The notes under the pieces are model-generated. The model was given only the letters and a program-made list of their open reading frames with translations. It had not been told where the DNA came from and made no database searches. From assembly GCA_018697195.1 (NCBI GenBank), contig CM031857.1, positions 58,090,149 to 58,154,148 of the forward strand: DNA of 64,000 nt. Direction: 5' to 3'. The stretch's first letter is position 1; each line of letters begins with the position of its first letter. A program made the position numbers and the translations under genes. This document shows positions 37,744 to 50,629 of this stretch, in pieces. This DNA comes from Certhia americana. Lineage: Eukaryota > Chordata > Aves > Passeriformes > Certhiidae.

Positions 37744-39403
37744 GTAAAGTTTCTTAGACTATGAGACTCAAAGGGGTGTGCCAGGAATTATATGATCATT
37801 TTTACTATAAGCATGGTAATGACTTATGGTATCAACTCTAGCTGTGACATCAGTGGAAAGTTGTATACAACACACACAAATCTACACAAGTAAACTCTTT
37901 ATATGTACTTATTTCTATTTTTATTCAAATTGATATTACTACATTTTTAGATCCTACTTTTGAACACTTTGCTTCTTTTATTCAGTCATCCATTAAGAAT
38001 CCTAATATTGAAAAAAAAGTTACAAAGGCTCCTCTGATGTTATCTTTGACGCTACATGTTCTACAAGAAAAACTTTAAACTGTGACATGGTCCATTTGCA
38101 TAATTTATTGATCCTAAAGCAGTTAGACAGACATCTGCTATTTATTGTCCTTGCTTTGCTACTGGCCATGCTGGTGAAAAAGATTTTGTGTAATTTTGAT
38201 GGAACAAGGAGGACTCTCAATTACATATTTTAAAATAATTTTTCTGATATGCATAGAAATGTAATATTTTATGAAAGATTATAGATATTTTTCTTTCTCG
38301 GTGGGAAAAAAAATCTAGAAAAAAAAGACATGCAGTAATTTTACAAATGGAGGAAAAACATGATTCTTCTTTTCATGCCAGCATAAAAATGAGGAAAAAA
38401 CAATTTCCCAACTCTGATGAAAATAATCATCCATATTAGATGAGAATAGAAACACATCTTCAATGTTTGCATATAAAAAATTATATGTACTGTTTCGTAT
38501 ATTAAAATCAAATTTCAGCTTTAAATTCAAATTCTGAGTGTCAGAATGCTCACTAATCAATTTCAGATTAATTTTCTTAATTGAAACTAATTCCAGTGAT
38601 ACTTTAATGTTGAACAGCACATGCTCAGGACATAATTTCTTATGCAGGATTTCCCCACGAGTATAAAACACTCTTTTTAAAAGTAGTTAAAAGATTAATA
38701 CTTATTAAGGATTAGTGGATTTTCAAGCTTCATCTTTTATAATATTTTTTTTTTAGTTAGTTGAGTGTCAAGACCCCTGAATATTAAGCTGTCAGTCAAA
38801 AAATTATACTGTTCTTCAGAAAAGATTATTTTTGACTCTTCCATCCTCCTCCAGAGAAGTAAGTTAGTATGCAATCATACTAATTAATTTCTTTTCAGAG
38901 AGGTGTTTGAAAATCTATATAACAGTGGCATGCTTTTTATTATTGATACTATAATACATGTAAAGTTTATTGTCTGAGAAAGGCATTTGCAATCCAGCAT
39001 TGCCATACAAGTGGTGTGCTGTGATAATGATTTCATATGCAAAATAAAGTTATCTTGATTTACTGCAATTACTTGTTTTCTTTACTTTTACACCTGCAGC
39101 ATCTTGTCATAAATCTCAGATGAAATTCCTATTAGATTTTCAAATTATTTTTTTTGTGCAGGAACTAATAAAATGGGGGACTTCATGGAGATCCAGATCA
39201 ACAAGCAATTTTTGTCAGCTGTCATGGTTTGCTGTTTATGACAATGACAATTAAATTCTATCCAGATACAAGTATTTTTAATGCATACTTTGGAACACCA
39301 AGGTGTAATTTTTATGCCATAAAATTTCTAGCCTTCAATTTGAGCCTTCTAAGTTTTGACAACCACCTCTTCCATTTCTGATTTGTGCTCTATGTGCTTT
39401 CTA

Positions 39404-39428
39404 TCCAGAATTGTTTAACAATTCTGGA
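39404..39428. repeat. 25-bp palindrome with 12-bp arms
   Basis: TCCAGAATTGTT and AACAATTCTGGA are separated by a single T. Perfect 12-bp arms with such a short spacer are not expected by chance in a window of this size. Confidence 0.95.
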
Positions 39429-40200
39429 GGAAATAAAACACTTCAAAAAGTCATCCATTCCCCAAAATTGTGTATGATGTGGTCAGGAAGTCCTCAGCCC
39501 TGATACTTTCACTGTACAGATACATTCGACTGCATTACTCACTAATGTGGATGTAGACCATATCACCCAGGTTCACTACAGGTTCCCCTGTAGATGCATG
39601 AGAGAACAAGGAACCTCTAAGACTAACTCAGAAATTTTTTATGAATTAATAAGCTTTTAATTTTGAAATATGAGAAGTTAAACTAGAGCTTATCCAGGAC
39701 ATAGCAATCTTTTTAATCTATTTAGCATGTAGAAAATAGAACAAATGCATTTTGTCAAACAGTATATGACATTTGTAACATGCAATACCTTGAAAAATTC
39801 CTCAGAAAAATCTTAAAATTGGAATCAGAGTAATTGTATTTTCCTATAGGAAACACATGAATTGTCAGATTCATTATCTTTCTCATCTCTAGTACAAATA
39901 TAAATGAGAACCCCATCTCGGGCTTTTTCTGTTACTTGCTCAAAATTTTGTTGTGCTAACAAGGTTATTGATCATGCCACTTTTTCTTTCTAAACACTAG
40001 AACAGCGCTAATATTTTTTCTAGAATTTGTTTCACATTCATATATTAAAATTATTATCTCACGATCCCCTCATCCCAGTCCTGAATTGAGGATAAGGTGA
40101 AGTTTATTTGATAATACTGTTTATATAAAGATGCTATTTAATTATTCCCTTAAAATGTGAAATATTTATTTCCATGTGTTATCTATCAAGACCTATAATC

Positions 40201-40303
40201 CATATCAATATCTATATCTATGTCTATCTATATCTATATATATATCTATAATCTATATATCTATACCTATATCTATAGCTATATTTATATCATCTATATA
40301 TCT
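40201..40303. repeat. (TATCTA)n imperfect microsatellite
   Basis: TATCTA and TATATC units with TGTC, ACCT and AGCT interruptions. The frame 40176-40361 reads Ile/Tyr/Ser repeats through it and is an artefact. Confidence 0.92.
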
Positions 40304-41760
40304 CAAACTTTTTATCCTATGCAAAATAAGAATTCAGAACATTTCTTCATTTTTTGAATAGTTGCTAACAGATTGCCTCTTCTGACTAGGAATGGGTTTA
40401 CAGATTTATCAGGATTTTATCACTGGAACATTTATTCTAAATATGTTACAACATATTAATAAGTAACAGTTGTCTTCATTGCTTATTCTATTAGTCACAG
40501 ACTTGACATTTTAGAATAATTCAGACTGATATTTTCAGTCTTCTTTATGTTGAAAACATAACACTAACTTCTCAGGTTTTTAAGTTTTCATCTGTAAGCA
40601 TTATAAACTGTTATTTACTAATGACTGCAAAACATATTGTGTAACCAATACAGCTGTCTTTAAGTACAGTTATTCTATCAAGTGCCAACAATAAAGCAGG
40701 TACAAAAGCTGTGTTCTCACCCACTGCATTTTTTTTTATAGCTTCAGAAAGCACCCATAATAGATAGCATCAAATATCAAATTCATCAGTATGGATTTCC
40801 AGTTGACAACTAAGAACCTCACACAAGGCCTAGTGTATGTATACTGGCAGTATGCTGGTTTTTCACAGGAAACAGAAAATAAGAAATAAGTAAATAAGAA
40901 CAGAGAAAGCACTGAAAGCAAAGATACATATATACACATACATCGCATTTTCATACAGGTATAGTTGTGCATTTGTGTACACATATTATATGAAGTTCTT
41001 TGTGGTTAAATAGAAAAAATATAGTTAAGTAGTTTTATAAATCTATATTATGTAGTTTGGTGAACGACTACATATTATAATCTGAGTGGAGTGGATGTGT
41101 GACCTATATGAAGTATCCTGATTTTGGACTAAATTTTCTTCTCCCAAAGTCAACTGATTTGTAAAATGATCATCACATCTGAGTACATTATGTTACTTCC
41201 ACATTCTTAATTTTTGCCATAGCTTTTAGCAGTTAATGTTTATTTTAAGCTTCATAGCCTGGCACTATTAATCTGAACTTTAAAGAAAGTACAGCTTGTG
41301 TCTGTGAATATTTCCATTCATTTGAAATTAATTTGACAAAGGAATAAATAGCTCAATAAGAGTACACAGGTGAGGAATTTTTCTGGCAAAGGCTGTGCAT
41401 ACAGTATCTGGTGTATAAAAATCCCTTCATAAATTTCACCAGGGTGTTTGTGTCTCAGATGTCTCAGAGGTCTCAAATTTCAGATCTTCTCTTACTTGAG
41501 ATATGTTGGATAACTGTCCTTGTCAGCCACCAGTTACTGAGAGATTCTTTCTCTGTTGTACAGTATGATATCTCTCAAGATATCTCTTGCAACTGGCACT
41601 TGTGTCTCATTATACTTAGATAGTATAAATAACAATTTGGAATTTTTTTGACACTTATCCAGGTCTCTTTACACACTAATTCTTGGCTGGGGGTATTTCT
41701 GTGGTAAAGGCTTCTGGTTAACTGGTTGTTTAGAATTATTCTAAACATTATTGGGCAGAC

Positions 41761-41802
41761 CAAAAAAAAAAAACCAAAACTAAAAAAGGAAAGGAAAGGA
41801 AA
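41761..41802. repeat. A-rich tract with GGAAA units
   Basis: A12, then CCAAAACT, an A run and three GGAAA units. Confidence 0.85.
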
Positions 41803-42219
41803 ACATGTTCTTGGTCTATTTATACTGTAATTAATTTAAACTGAAAAGTTCACTTCCTTCAGTGAGTGACTTGTAGAAATCACTTTCCTTCCAGATATTT
41901 TTCCAGATTTTTTTTTTTTTTTGCTATTACATTTAGAGCTAATATTATTTTTTTCCAGGATAATTAATCTTCTCTCCTTAAACTTATTTACATCTCCCCT
42001 TCTACATCCATGCTCTCATTCTACCACCTTTTTAGCATTAATAAACTAATTAAATTAATTTGTTTCTAAAATATAAATTGATAATTTCATTTCTTTGGAG
42101 ATGAATACACTGCATTTTGAAACCATCTGTACTTGAATGGTCAATTAACTCCATGACTAAAGGAAAAATTAGATGGGCAGTTTGTAATTTTCAGAATGAA
42201 TTGTTTCTGTCTTGTGAAG

Positions 42220-42740
42220 CATGGAATAATTTTGGTTGGGAACAACCTTTAGAAATGATGTAATCTGATCACTTGTTCAAAGCAGAACTAGTATCATAGT
42301 TAGGTCATGTTGCTCAGGGCCTTGTCAAAGCATGTTTTTAAAATCTCTGAGTTCTGAGACTGGACAGCCTCTCTGGGCAGCTTGTTCCCACACTTAGTTA
42401 TTCTCACTAAGAAATATTTCTTCTCTTATATTTAGCTGGAACTGCCCTTACTGCAACTTCTGATTGTTGTGACTCATCCTTTCACAATGCACCTTTGGGA
42501 AGAATCTTCCTCTGTCTGTGCAGGAGGTTGAAGATAGAAATTAAAGTTTTCCCATAACTTTCTAGTCTCTGTGCTAATCAAACCAAATTCTTCCAGCCTT
42601 GAGCTTCAGCTGCTCCAGCCAATTACCTATTCTGGTCACTCTCTATGGGATAGACTCATTCCACTTTCCTAGAGCCGTTCATGTATGGAGGACAGCTCTC
42701 CAGATGCAGACTCACAGGTGGCAAGTGTAGCAGCACTATC
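42220..42740 (-). mobile_element. Older CR1 LINE 3' portion
   Basis: The plus strand shows GCATGGAATAATTTTGGTTGGG, TGCTCAGGGCCTTGTC, CTGGACAGCCTCTCTGGGCAG, AAGAAATATTTCTTC, CTTCCAGCCTTGAGCTTCAG and CTCCAGATG in CR1 3'-UTR order, with high divergence. Confidence 0.88.
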
Positions 42741-45620
42741 ACCACCACTTCACCTACCTGTCCTAACCTGGAATTTTACTGCATTGAAAACTAAATGATC
42801 ATCAGATTTTTATCATAATAATTATATTAATGGATATTAATGAAAAAAATCCCCAACAAATCAATAACACTTACAATTGTAACATTTTTAAAAATTGTGG
42901 GGATAGATGACTCCATCTCTTTTGTCCTTCTTCCTCTTCTCACTAAATGCAAATAAGCCAAGTAATCTGACATATAAACTGCCACACATAATGAGGTTAA
43001 TTACCATCAGTAATGTAGTTCAGGTTAAATATCATCTTAAGTTCAAGTGAAAAAGTTTTTATATATTATTACTAATCAACTAAGGATAATAAATTATTTA
43101 AACCTGACAACAAGATGGAAACTAATCAGGAAAGAGATGAGGATCTGAAACAGGGGGATGCTCTTCTGCTTTATATTTGCAAAACCTTGCAGGTCTTGAG
43201 ACAATGCATCTGAAGGACACAAAAAATGCAACCAGCATCCTAATGGTTAAACAATGGTTTCATTGTGAGAACTCTGCAAGATGAGCTTGTCCTCAAATTA
43301 CCTTTTTCTATATGCATGAGGATCGCAATATGTTTCTGAACCCTGAAGTTTAAGGTTATTGGTAGTTACTCAGGACAGAATGTTTGCTGAAAGGGGGAAA
43401 GGAAAAATCAAACACTAATTAATTAGGGTTTTAGCAGGGAGCAATGATCATTATGGGTATCAAATCTCTAAAAGTAGGTGGTCATTCACTAGCTGGCAGC
43501 AGTTGGAGTCACTGGTGTGAGAACCATTGCAATGGTATTTTTAGGTGAGCTGGGCAAAGTCTTCAAAACCACAATTTTACTCAGTTCCCAGGTGACCATC
43601 TCAACATATGCCGCATTCAATGTTATTGTTCTGCTGGTTTTATATCTTGTTAGATATAAATCTTTAATATCTTACTGACATTCTAAGTGGCCTTTTCTAC
43701 AGTTTCTATTGACCACTTGCAAAAAATGGCCACTTATATCTGTGCACAATTTGGTCAACTCTGCAACAGGAATCAGTTAGATATCCTCTTGGGTGCTTTA
43801 CCCAGGATGTTCATCTACAAATATAAACATATAAAACATAAAAACATGCAACAGGGAGCTAGTGGAACTGTCTAAAATTCCCAACCAGGAGCTTCCTGTA
43901 ATAGTCAAATATTAATTGTGAAGATAGTGAAAAACCTTGTATCTCAAGATAGTTGCACCTGCTATGTAAATGACTGACTGGGGAGTTGCTGGATCATATA
44001 GACAATTAATAACTGAAGTGTGCTGCATGTGCACATAGTTGCAGCCCTGATACTATGCTATCCTGTAATTTGAACTAAGGAATGAACCTGGTTTTTGTCC
44101 TTATTACTTAGTTATCATTTAAGTACTGTGACTACTCCTATAGGCTCAGGTGGGGTCTGTATATGTTTAGGTTAAATGGAAGCATGGGGTAAGTTTTGGT
44201 TTGTAATCATATTAGCAATATTCTCTTTTGTCAGGTATAATTTGTTTTTTCTTTTTTTCTTAAGAATGATTTATCTGTTAAGTACCATTTCCATAAAATA
44301 CTCTGATTGCCCTTCAGATCCAAAATTATTTGGGATATGAGTTTGTTTTTTTTTTTTTTTTTCTAATAAATCTGAGATTTTTGTGAGGGAAATAATTCTG
44401 GTTAACTTTAGTTTAGTTATAATGTACAAGAGAAGACCGAATATGCATTTGCAAATAGGCAAATGTGCTGTTTATATTTGCATAAAACCCTACCTTGGCA
44501 GGTATACAGGCTACTAATCTTATGCACCTTCTGACATGAAGTTACAGAACCCCTTGTCACTTAAGTACCTAAAATCTGAAGTTTTGGGGAAATTAGAGCA
44601 TTTCTTGCATAAAATTTATATTAAAATGCAATTTCACAAATATTTTTCTGCAATATGCCCTGTCCTTGAAATAATGATTAGATCTAGCTGAAAAAATCTG
44701 CAAAAATAAATTTTTGATCCTGTAAAGATTTAATTACAACATAGCATTTTTATTAAAAATACCTGTTTTCCTTAGGATAATCCCAGTTTATCTAGAAAAA
44801 CCAAATTTATGTAAGGGAAAACATTGTTATTTAAAAAAATATAATTGGAGATCGTACACCAGTCTCTTCCATAGATTAGGATCTTCACCCAAACTGGTTT
44901 TAATCTTGCACAGCTAGCCAAATATTTCATAATACATTATTTTCATCACAAAGAGTTGATATTGTGATATTGATTCAGAGATGCAAATCAAACTATGTGA
45001 GAAAGGCTGTCTGAGGAAAATAAACTAACATTTTTCTGACATGACATAATTTCTGATTTCTACTATGAACCCTTTCTTCTTGTTTTCTGGCTGGTTTGTT
45101 TTTTTTCCCCCCCCTCTTGACCTGTTCCAAAATCTTCCTTTAGGAAACACTCAAGTCTTCTGATTGAAGCTACCCCTGATATACAACGCAAGTTCAGCTA
45201 AGCACTCAATTACATTTTGAAGAATCACACCTTCTTTAAAAGGAGGCATAAATTCCACTTTATGATAATTTTATTATCCCCAGCCTGTTACTAATGTATT
45301 CATGATCACAGCTCTTTAAAAATTATTTTATGACTGGCTTACTCATCAGGTTCTAACACACTCTTGCCTAAAAACAACAGCATTTTTAAAATATTTACCT
45401 AAGACTAATGAGGACTTCAATCCTTAGCTCTGTTTGCAGCAAATGTGTAGGCTTCTGTTCCAAAAATAAATGTGAAAATAAAAGTTGTTAAATATCTTAT
45501 TAAAATGATGACATTTGGAAGATTTCAATAATTTTTTGAGAAAGAAACACAATTAGATACAACTTAAGCGTGTCAGTCTAAAGAAGTATAAAAGTGAAAC
45601 AACTTCTGCATGCCAATAAT
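42741..45620. other. Unique AT-rich DNA, no gene seen
   Basis: Frames are under 65 codons. A T16 run lies at 44347-44362. Nothing was recognised. Confidence 0.6.
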
Positions 45621-45626
45621 TATGCC

Positions 45627-45970
45627 ATCATCGAATAGTTTGGGTTGGAAAGGGCCTTGAAGATCATCTAGTTCCAATGTCCCTGTCCAAATCTTCCACC
45701 CAATCAGATTTCTCAGTGCCCCATTGAACCCGACCTTAAACACTTCCAGGGATTTGACTTTCACAGCTTCTCTGGACAGCCTGTGCCAGTGCCTCATCAC
45801 ACTCACTGTAAAGATTTTTTTTCTTAATCAAAGACTATTCAGAAGCCCAGGTAAATTATAGCTGTAGCTCTTACATCATCAACTGATGCAGTTGCAGTAT
45901 CATAAAAAGCCACTAGGTTGGTCAGACAGGATTTTCCCTTGCTGAAGCCATGATAGCTGTCTTAAGCCTG
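45627..45970 (-). mobile_element. CR1 copy: 3' end joined to reverse-transcriptase segment
   Basis: 45627-45826 carries the 3' end (TTTGGGTTGGAAAGGGCCTTG, AAACACTTCCAGGGATTTGA, CAGCCTGTGCCAGTGCCTCA). After about 40 bp, 45870-45970 carries part of the ORF2 reverse-transcriptase region (GCCACTAGGTTGGTCAGACAGG, TTTTCCCTTGCTGAAGCCATG). Several hundred bp that normally separate them are absent. This is either one element with a large internal deletion or two independent insertions in the same orientation. Confidence 0.88.
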
Positions 45971-46936
45971 TACTCCAAGTGAAACACTGTAGGCGCACAA
46001 ACCAAGTGGCTTTGAACAAATATCCTTATACTGTGTTTTCTTTGTCTTCTATTTCCTTTTGAGAACATCAAAATTATCCCTTCCAGTCATCTACTTAGAA
46101 AGATATTGTGAAACTGTGAGTTGCTTTTAAGCAATTGTGACATTGCTGTTCTGCAGATGACCTTGTGAAGGCTTACCAACCAGTTTTAACAGAAAGGCTT
46201 AGGAAAACAGATCATAACCGATTGCCTTTTTTGGAGTGTGATAATATTTGACTTCTACTTCTGATGTGTTGAAAGCAAAAAAAATGAGACAAAGAAATGA
46301 GTATCAATGACAAATGATTAACAGTCTTGGAAAGACAGATTATTCAGAGCTATAAATGGTCACTAGCAATTATTGGCATGCATTAGTAAGGAGGCAGATA
46401 GGCTGGGCTGAAGTTTCCTTTCAGTACGTATTGCATGCTAAAAAATTGAATGGCTAAAATGTGCTGAAAATCATAATTGGAAAGACAAGCTTTTATTAAA
46501 CCTCAGGAAAAAAAATATGCTTCATAAGATAAATAACTACACAAATAAATTAACTACACAAGATATATTCCAGATAATGGAAGAATACAATTACATGTAC
46601 AAAACAGCAGTATTTACAGTGCAGTACAAAGTATTTATTTTTGATCACACTATAATAAGTCAAATAACATCTAACTTCTTGTGATAGCATTCACAAATAT
46701 AGTTCAGATCCACAGTTCTCATATTCATATTTTTTGTTTTCAAAACAGGTTTCATATAGGTAGAATTCATACTCCATATAATTCACAAATTCAGTGAGTT
46801 AGAAAATATTTTTGAATTAACAAGTTTAAGAATTATTTCTTTAAAAAAAGTAAAACTATCTTACTTTCTAGAGATTTTCTATTTCTTAATCTAAAAAACA
46901 AATAAAATAAAATTACCATTACCAAAAATACCATTA
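45971..46936. other. Unique AT-rich DNA, no gene seen
   Basis: No frame over 60 codons. There is a local duplication of ACCATTACC just before the solo LTR. Confidence 0.6.
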
Positions 46937-46941
46937 CCTTG

Positions 46942-47316
46942 TGTCATGGTTTTGGCCAGAGCAGGGCTAATTTCTAGCTGTGAGGGGTAGTGGCCACAGT
47001 CTGGATGCAATTCCGTATCACTTCATGTAATGAAGTGGAGAGAAGGGTTATAAAAATATGGTAGACAGAACAGTGCAATCTTTCTTTATTGTAGGGGACT
47101 TTCTGTGCAAATAGTTTCCTTTTCTTATACCTTTTGTTATTAATATTGTTGTTATTGTTGTTTTTCTTATTTCATTGCTGTTTCTAATATTTTTTTTTCT
47201 TATCTTAATGCATGATTTTTTTATTTTTGCCTTCAGTTGGAGGATGAGTAAGAGAATGCTAGGCATGGTTTTAGCTAGAGTACTCCACTGAAGAGAAGCG
47301 TTCCTAAACCGTGACA
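46942..47316 (+). mobile_element. Solo ERVL-like LTR, 375 bp, intact ends
   Basis: The element runs from TGTCATGGTTT to AAACCGTGACA, an 11-bp terminal inverted repeat with one mismatch, and is bounded by CCTTG on both sides. The start resembles the sense strand of avian ERVL LTRs (TGTCNTGGTTT..TAATTT), so sense is plus. A TATAAAAA box lies at 47049-47056. A perfect hairpin (CACTTCAT, GTA, ATGAAGTG) sits at 47019-47037. A T-rich segment with GTT repeats fills the middle. No internal viral sequence remains, so the provirus was lost by recombination between LTRs. The minus-strand frame 47048-47347 runs through it and is not a gene. Confidence 0.92.
47049..47056 (+). promoter_or_regulatory. TATA box of solo LTR
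   Basis: TATAAAAA is the only good TATA motif in the sense orientation of the LTR, about 107 bp from its start. Function is inferred from position. Confidence 0.5.
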
Positions 47317-47324
47317 CCTTGAAA

Positions 47325-48025
47325 GGGTAAAAGGCAGAAAGTTGCATAGATCTTCTTGAGATTGTGTAGTTGTTTGCTCATAATCTGGCAAAACTGTCTC
47401 CCAGGGACATGTAATTTAGGAACACTTCCCATTAATTTGGTTGGCATTCAAAAAAGGGAGTTTAAAACATAAACAAGCAGCATACTATAATGGTAATTAA
47501 ACAGGAAGAGAAAAGGTTAAAATTTAGAGGAAGATTTCATGGTCATTTGTTCTTCAGAACAGAAGAAACAGAAAAAAAGAGGATGTGCAATCCATGGCTG
47601 CGTCTTAGTCTCAGACATGTTTTTGAAAAAAGCTAATTCAATGTGAATTGCTGCTTTTTGAAATTGATGGGACAATTTCAAACACAAGTGGATATGATGA
47701 TGCAGTTCAGATGAAAACATGAAAGTAATATAAAATATCTTAAAAATTGTAGCCAGAGGCTTAATGACTGGACAAGTAGGAAAAATTTGCCTTTGGATGT
47801 GTATATGCACCATAAACACAGAGGAAGAAGCTGTGTATGATGTCAAAGTGAACAAATGAGATACACTGGAGACTTGCGAAGGTGGAGAAGGCAGAGCAGA
47901 ATGGTTATCACTGGCAGATCAAGGGCATGATTCATTTCATATGGACCAAAACATAGGCCATATTTTCATTCACTGTCATGGCTGCTCAGGGAGAGATTAA
48001 ATTGCCAGAACATACGGTCATTTCA
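47325..48025. other. Unique AT-rich DNA, no gene seen
   Basis: A 112-codon minus-strand frame (47517-47855) has no recognised motif. Confidence 0.5.
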
Positions 48026-48026
48026 G

Positions 48027-49356
48027 GTGCAGGTCTCTCATGTAGAGATGTGTGCATGGTTATTGAATTCTGAGAAGAAATTATTAAAAGTGGAAGACGC
48101 CAAATATAACAGTTTATGTTCTGGATGTCATAGCTACACTGGCTTCCCACCAGATACTCGCCTTACCAATGAGAAATTAAATTATTTCGGTATTGGTTTG
48201 TCAAAGATGTGAAGGCACAGTCTGGTGCATAAAACAAAATGATGCCAGTAATCAAGGTTCACTGGTTTTAATTAAAGTGAGGAATAAACAAATATCCAGT
48301 TGACAAAGGGCATACTTTGGAAAGCAAAGGAAGCAATCTGTTAAGTCAATGAGACTGAAAACAGTTAAAGCATATGTAGAAAAATCTTGGAATATTTTTA
48401 ACTAAAAGATGTGAAAAATGTTCAGGTATTTTTTAACCCTGACAAAGTGTTGAAAAGGCAAGGGTTCACATCAGCTTTCTGAATAAACCCTTTGACCATG
48501 AAGTCAGACAGCAGATGAGTACCACAGAAGTAGAAGTACCAGTAAGGAAGTTTTGGGTTGCATTTTTGACGTAAAATAAATTATTCATATGTATTCCCTA
48601 TCAGGTACTTAGAAATTGAAAAAATTTGGGGTTTATGTTGTCAAGTTACCTGATGTGAGGGTATTAAAAATTACATTCTTGAAACTAACAGGAATTTCAC
48701 AGTTTTTATGATCTCTGTAAAATGTAAAATAAAACATCCAAGAGATGCAAATCTTTTAGAAAGTTGCATTAACAAATAGGCAGTAAAAAAATGGAACATC
48801 CTCTCACTTGTTTAGGAATTTAACTTTCCTGAAGGTGAAGTCAGATAAGAAAATAAAGGACTGAAATAAAAAAGACAAAAATTACAGTACTATACATTGC
48901 TAATTAAATCTAAAGAAACTGCTAATTTTTTTCAGACGTTAAAACTGAAAAAGGAAAGCAGAAGTGGAACCTATCTCTTGTGAAAACTGAAATGAGGCTC
49001 AAATTTATTTTTACTCAAAATCTGAACCTATAATTTGCTCCTATAATTTACTTTTAAATTTCTGATAAAGAAGTAAACTAAAACAAAAAAAATAAAACCG
49101 AAGAAATGTATATGGAATTCTATCTGCCCAGACAGATACATATAGAGAAGAACTCACTCAAATAAAGAGAAGTGGACAAACTCTGTCTCACAAGTTAGAA
49201 GTTACTGGAGCATCCCATTTCAGTTGTGATAAAAAATTGAAAAAGTTTTCCAAGCCTCAAGTGATAAAATATGAGCGAAAAGGCAAAACCACTGTACCTA
49301 AAAATGACCACAAAGTGATCCCAGAATTGATAAAACTGTTAATCTTAATCCAGTAA
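48027..49356 (+). other. Coding-like but broken stretch, unknown
   Basis: Several plus-strand open segments look less like AT noise than the surroundings: 48027-48212 (61 codons, with CSGC and a Pro-Pro-Asp segment); a stop-free run of about 40 codons near 48455-48570; and 49096-49356, an 86-codon frame without an ATG. The last is rich in Lys with varied side chains and ends in ILIQ before a stop. The segments are separated by stops and lie in different phases. This could be an eroded retroposed gene, an unrecognised old mobile element or chance. No family was recognised. Confidence 0.2.
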
Positions 49357-50629
49357 TATGAGTAATAGCTCTGCAAAGCCTTGATTGACAGCATAAGATT
49401 TACGTTCAGTTACTAAAAATTCAGCTCAAGTGTTATTACAGAAACACAAGGAAATTAAATTAAACTGACTGGATACTTAATGAACTATATTTTTCCAGTT
49501 GAAAAGAGAGAATCAATGGTTTACAAAATAGTTGTTCTTCTCTCACTGAAAGAAGGAAAGGAAAAGAGAGACTAACAGAATAGGGCCATAGACACTAAAA
49601 CAATCTACAAGCTACTTCATTTGCCTGGTATTTGCACCAGGTGTTGACTCATGACAAGAAGAAGACATGACACAAGTATTAAACATTCATATATTTTCAT
49701 ACCCTTTCTTTCTTCAACCTATAAGGAACATTTTTTGGGAGGTTTGTTCAGGTAGAAAAACAAGACTAAAAAGATTTAATTCAGTACGGATTGACTTAAA
49801 CATCTGATGGATAACACTTTCCAGTTTTACTCTGAAAGCACAGAATGTTTTTCTGTACATTGCTTTTTTTGTTCTTTTCTCTACAGAGTATTTGCCATAG
49901 TTTGAAGTCAGGCATTCACCAAGAGATTAAAAAGCATCTGTGAAAAGTTTGTATAAGTGATTAATTTCACATTATACATTATTCTGTAAAAAGCAGGAAT
50001 ATCAAATCAATATTCACTATCTTACCTATCAATCTGTTAAAAAAAAAATCTTAGAAATAGCATTGTTACTTGAAAATTCTTTACCTCAAATCTCGCCTAG
50101 CTTCCAATGTTTCAACCAATGGAAACAACCTTAATATTTAGTTTAAGGGGTCATGAAATATCTAGCTATTTAATGCTTTTACTTTGAATTTATTGATAGC
50201 AAAGTAGGAACTGAGAAATCTCATCATGAGGTATCATATCAACAGCTTCATTTCTAATCAACAGAGTAAGAAACTTTATACCTCCTGGTAACTGAACGTA
50301 GTAAATAGTGTAAGAGTATCTTAGTTCCTAGCAATGCTGTAAATAACACCTTGATATATCTACATTGCTTAAAGAGATGAGGGGACACCTTCCTTCCAAA
50401 CCAAGTGGCACAGGAGAACAATTCCCATCATTACTCAGATCACATTCCCTTTGGTGCATTTGTTTCAGACAGAACACTCCAGAGCCATCAGAGTATGAGG
50501 TGAATAGTAAACTCCTACTGAGACACTGAATGATCAGGGAGCCAGTTCTTGAACTCAAATTTCTCCTCTTCTCTTCAGCTGTACAGGTCAAACTACTAAA
50601 TAGGAGCCCATTCTGTTCTGGGATCTCCA
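49357..50629. other. Unique AT-rich DNA, no gene seen
   Basis: The 142-codon minus-strand frame 50328-50756 starts inside the LTR fragment that follows and shows no known domain. It is treated as a chance frame. Confidence 0.5.

Larger units (their letters stand above)
37744..42215. other. Unique AT-rich DNA, no gene seen
   Basis: Frames are under 120 codons (38315-38671 minus is the longest, AT-driven). It contains a TATCTA-type tract and a long palindrome, listed separately. No exon was recognised. Confidence 0.55.
46937..47321. repeat. 5-bp target-site duplication around solo LTR
   Basis: CCTTG at 46937-46941 is repeated at 47317-47321, exactly abutting the TG and CA ends of the LTR. A 5-bp duplication is usual for class III (ERVL) integrations. 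Confidence 0.9.
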
